Assembly (NCBI GenBank): GCA_021204715.1
Contig: JAJPYW010000014.1
Span: 1 to 16,464, forward strand
DNA length: 16,464 bases
Source of the DNA: Prevotellaceae bacterium
Lineage (GTDB): Bacteria; Bacteroidota; Bacteroidia; Bacteroidales; Bacteroidaceae
Reading direction: 5' to 3'
Made by a program: the position numbers and the translations under genes. Each line of letters opens with the position of its first letter. Positions within the stretch are counted from its first letter, which is position 1. Of this stretch, positions 15,178-16,464 are shown in pieces. The notes under the pieces are model-generated. The model was given only the letters and a program-made list of their open reading frames with translations. It made no database searches and was not told the DNA's origin.

Positions 15178-16464
15178 TTACCAGCCCGGATTCTGGGTAA
15201 ATGCTTCATACATGTCCACATCGTCGCGCAGGAACGGGAACCAGTAGTGTTTCTCGGTGTAGTTGCGTTGAACCAATACCTCTTCCCGCAGGTTGAGCAC
15301 GCGGGCGTTGGCAGGGTCGGCAAAGCGGGTGTCGTCGTCGATGGACGGGTCGCGGTCGAAGTACACCGCTGTCTTCTGGTTGTAAGGCTGCTTGTCGAGC
15401 AGCAACCAGCGGCGCAGGTCGTTGAAGCGGTGTCCTTCGAAAGCCAGCTCGATGGCGCGTTCCCGTTGCAGTTCGCTCATGAAAGCGTCCGTGGAGCCGG
15501 TGTATTTGCTGTTCACGTCGGGCACGCCGGCACGTTCGCGTATGGTGTTCACGGCGTCAAGTGCCGTAAGGTTGTAGGCCGAGGAGCTGCTTTGCGGCGA
15601 ACCGTAGCCTTCGGCCACCGACTCGGCGTACATCAGGTAGACGTCCGTCATGCGCATCAGGCTCAATATAAAAGTATTGTTGTCAATGTAGCCGTCCCAG
15701 TCGTTGTTGTATTGCGACACGAGCCTTAAGTTCATGTACCCCGTGCGGCAGGAAGCCGTACCGTTGGCGGTGCGGTAAGCGCCGCCCTCATAGAGGCTGG
15801 CATACTGGTAGTCGGGGTCGTTGCCCACTTTCGTGCCGTCGAGCACGCACTTCATGCCGTCGAACACGAAACTCTTGTAGAAGCGCGGGTCGCGGTTGCG
15901 GAAAGGATATTCAGGGTCGTAGCCCGACTCGTCGTCCTTCTTGGTGATGTCGGGGATGGGAAGTCCCGTATCCATGCCGAAGAGGTCGGCATAGTTGGCC
16001 GGCGGATAGTTTTTTATGCCCGTACTCTTGATGATGCCCGGACGGTAGTCGTTCACTTGGTTCCAACGGTAACGTGTGGTGCTGCTTCCCAAGTATTCAT
16101 ACAGAATCGTCTCGCCGGAGCCGGGCAGCTTGCCGTTTTTATTATAGGTATAGAGCAGCTCGTCGTAGTCGTCCCACGAGCATAGTTTGTACAGCCCCGT
16201 GGAGGCGCACAGGGAAAGCACCTGCCCAAAGGCTTCGGCCGCCTTCTTGCAGTAGTCGGTGTTGTAGGTGGCGCTTCCGCCCGACGACTGGTTCATGAGC
16301 GGGCTGCCCGCATAAAGATAGTTCTTGCCAAGGAAAGCCAGCGCCATGATTTTGTTGGCACGCTGGTTGTTCTTGCCAAGCGTGGCCTTGCCCACGGTGG
16401 TCTCGTCCCAGTCGGTGGGCAGCAAGTAGGCGGCGCGTTGCAAGTCTTCGGCCACCGTGTAGGC
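15178..16464 (-). CDS. xusB: SusD/RagB-family lipoprotein, first of the tandem pair (5' part outside window)
   Basis: The frame is open from the window edge to the stop at 15178, giving 428 C-terminal residues; the signal peptide and N-terminus are missing. A GTG at 16455 lies within the open frame and is not the start. SusD features include DLQRAAYLLP, RNRDPRFYKSFVFDG, MTDVYLMYAESVAEGYG, NTIRERAGVP and RERAIELAFEGHRFNDLRRW, and the chain ends NPGW. The sequence differs clearly from the SusD encoded at 10537-12303, so the two are separate members of a tandem susCD arrangement, not a recent duplication. A first susC gene (xusA) would be expected immediately beyond the right edge. The probable ligand is a xylan oligosaccharide, inferred from context. 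Confidence 0.92.
   Translation of the reverse strand, partial: AYTVAEDLQRAAYLLPTDWDETTVGKATLGKNNQRANKIMALAFLGKNYLYAGSPLMNQSSGGSATYNTDYCKKAAEAFGQVLSLCASTGLYKLCSWDDYDELLYTYNKNGKLPGSGETILYEYLGSSTTRYRWNQVNDYRPGIIKSTGIKNYPPANYADLFGMDTGLPIPDITKKDDESGYDPEYPFRNRDPRFYKSFVFDGMKCVLDGTKVGNDPDYQYASLYEGGAYRTANGTASCRTGYMNLRLVSQYNNDWDGYIDNNTFILSLMRMTDVYLMYAESVAEGYGSPQSSSSAYNLTALDAVNTIRERAGVPDVNSKYTGSTDAFMSELQRERAIELAFEGHRFNDLRRWLLLDKQPYNQKTAVYFDRDPSIDDDTRFADPANARVLNLREEVLVQRNYTEKHYWFPFLRDDVDMYEAFTQNPGW

Overview
This window is the middle of a polysaccharide utilization locus (PUL) from a member of the Bacteroidales. The support for this is SusC/SusD pairs, many lipoproteins with acidic residues directly after the lipid-bearing Cys, SusD proteins ending in Gly-Trp, and starts preceded by AT-rich sequence with little Shine-Dalgarno signal. 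Base composition, sampled by hand, is about 55-60% GC over most genes, which is high for the common gut Bacteroides. I do not assign a genus.

Every gene I can support lies on the minus strand, so transcription runs from high to low coordinates. In that order: the C-terminal part of a first SusD-like lipoprotein (15178-16464, cut by the window edge); a second SusC-like TonB-dependent transporter (12331-15138); its SusD partner (10537-12303); a DUF1735 lipoprotein (9524-10513); a GH10-type lipoprotein with two inserted carbohydrate-binding modules (7233-9497); a GH98 lipoprotein (4405-7206); two fimbrillin-family lipoproteins (2615-4360 and 1558-2514); and a sialate O-acetylesterase-type SGNH esterase (1-1500, running off the left edge). 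Gaps are short (27-100 bases) or the genes overlap, so one polycistronic unit is likely. No stretch over 300 bases lacks a gene. No RNA genes, insertion sequences or CRISPR arrays were seen.

The order susD - susC - susD - DUF1735 - interrupted GH10 matches the conserved core of Bacteroidetes xylan utilization systems (xusB-xusC-xusD-xusE-xyn10C, with xusA expected just beyond the right edge). GH98 includes endo-xylanases that cut decorated glucuronoarabinoxylan, and the esterase would remove acetyl groups. The simplest reading is a locus for a complex acetylated glucuronoarabinoxylan: surface lipoproteins bind and cut the polymer, the SusCD pairs import oligosaccharides, and the periplasmic esterase deacetylates them.

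Two things depart from the textbook layout. The GH10 protein keeps both catalytic glutamates but has lost several otherwise near-invariant substrate-binding residues, including the Asn before the acid/base Glu, so it may be a binding protein or have altered specificity. Two fimbrillin-like lipoproteins with strong surface-export signals sit where accessory surface glycan-binding proteins are often encoded, and the C-terminal half of one has clearly lower GC than its neighbours.
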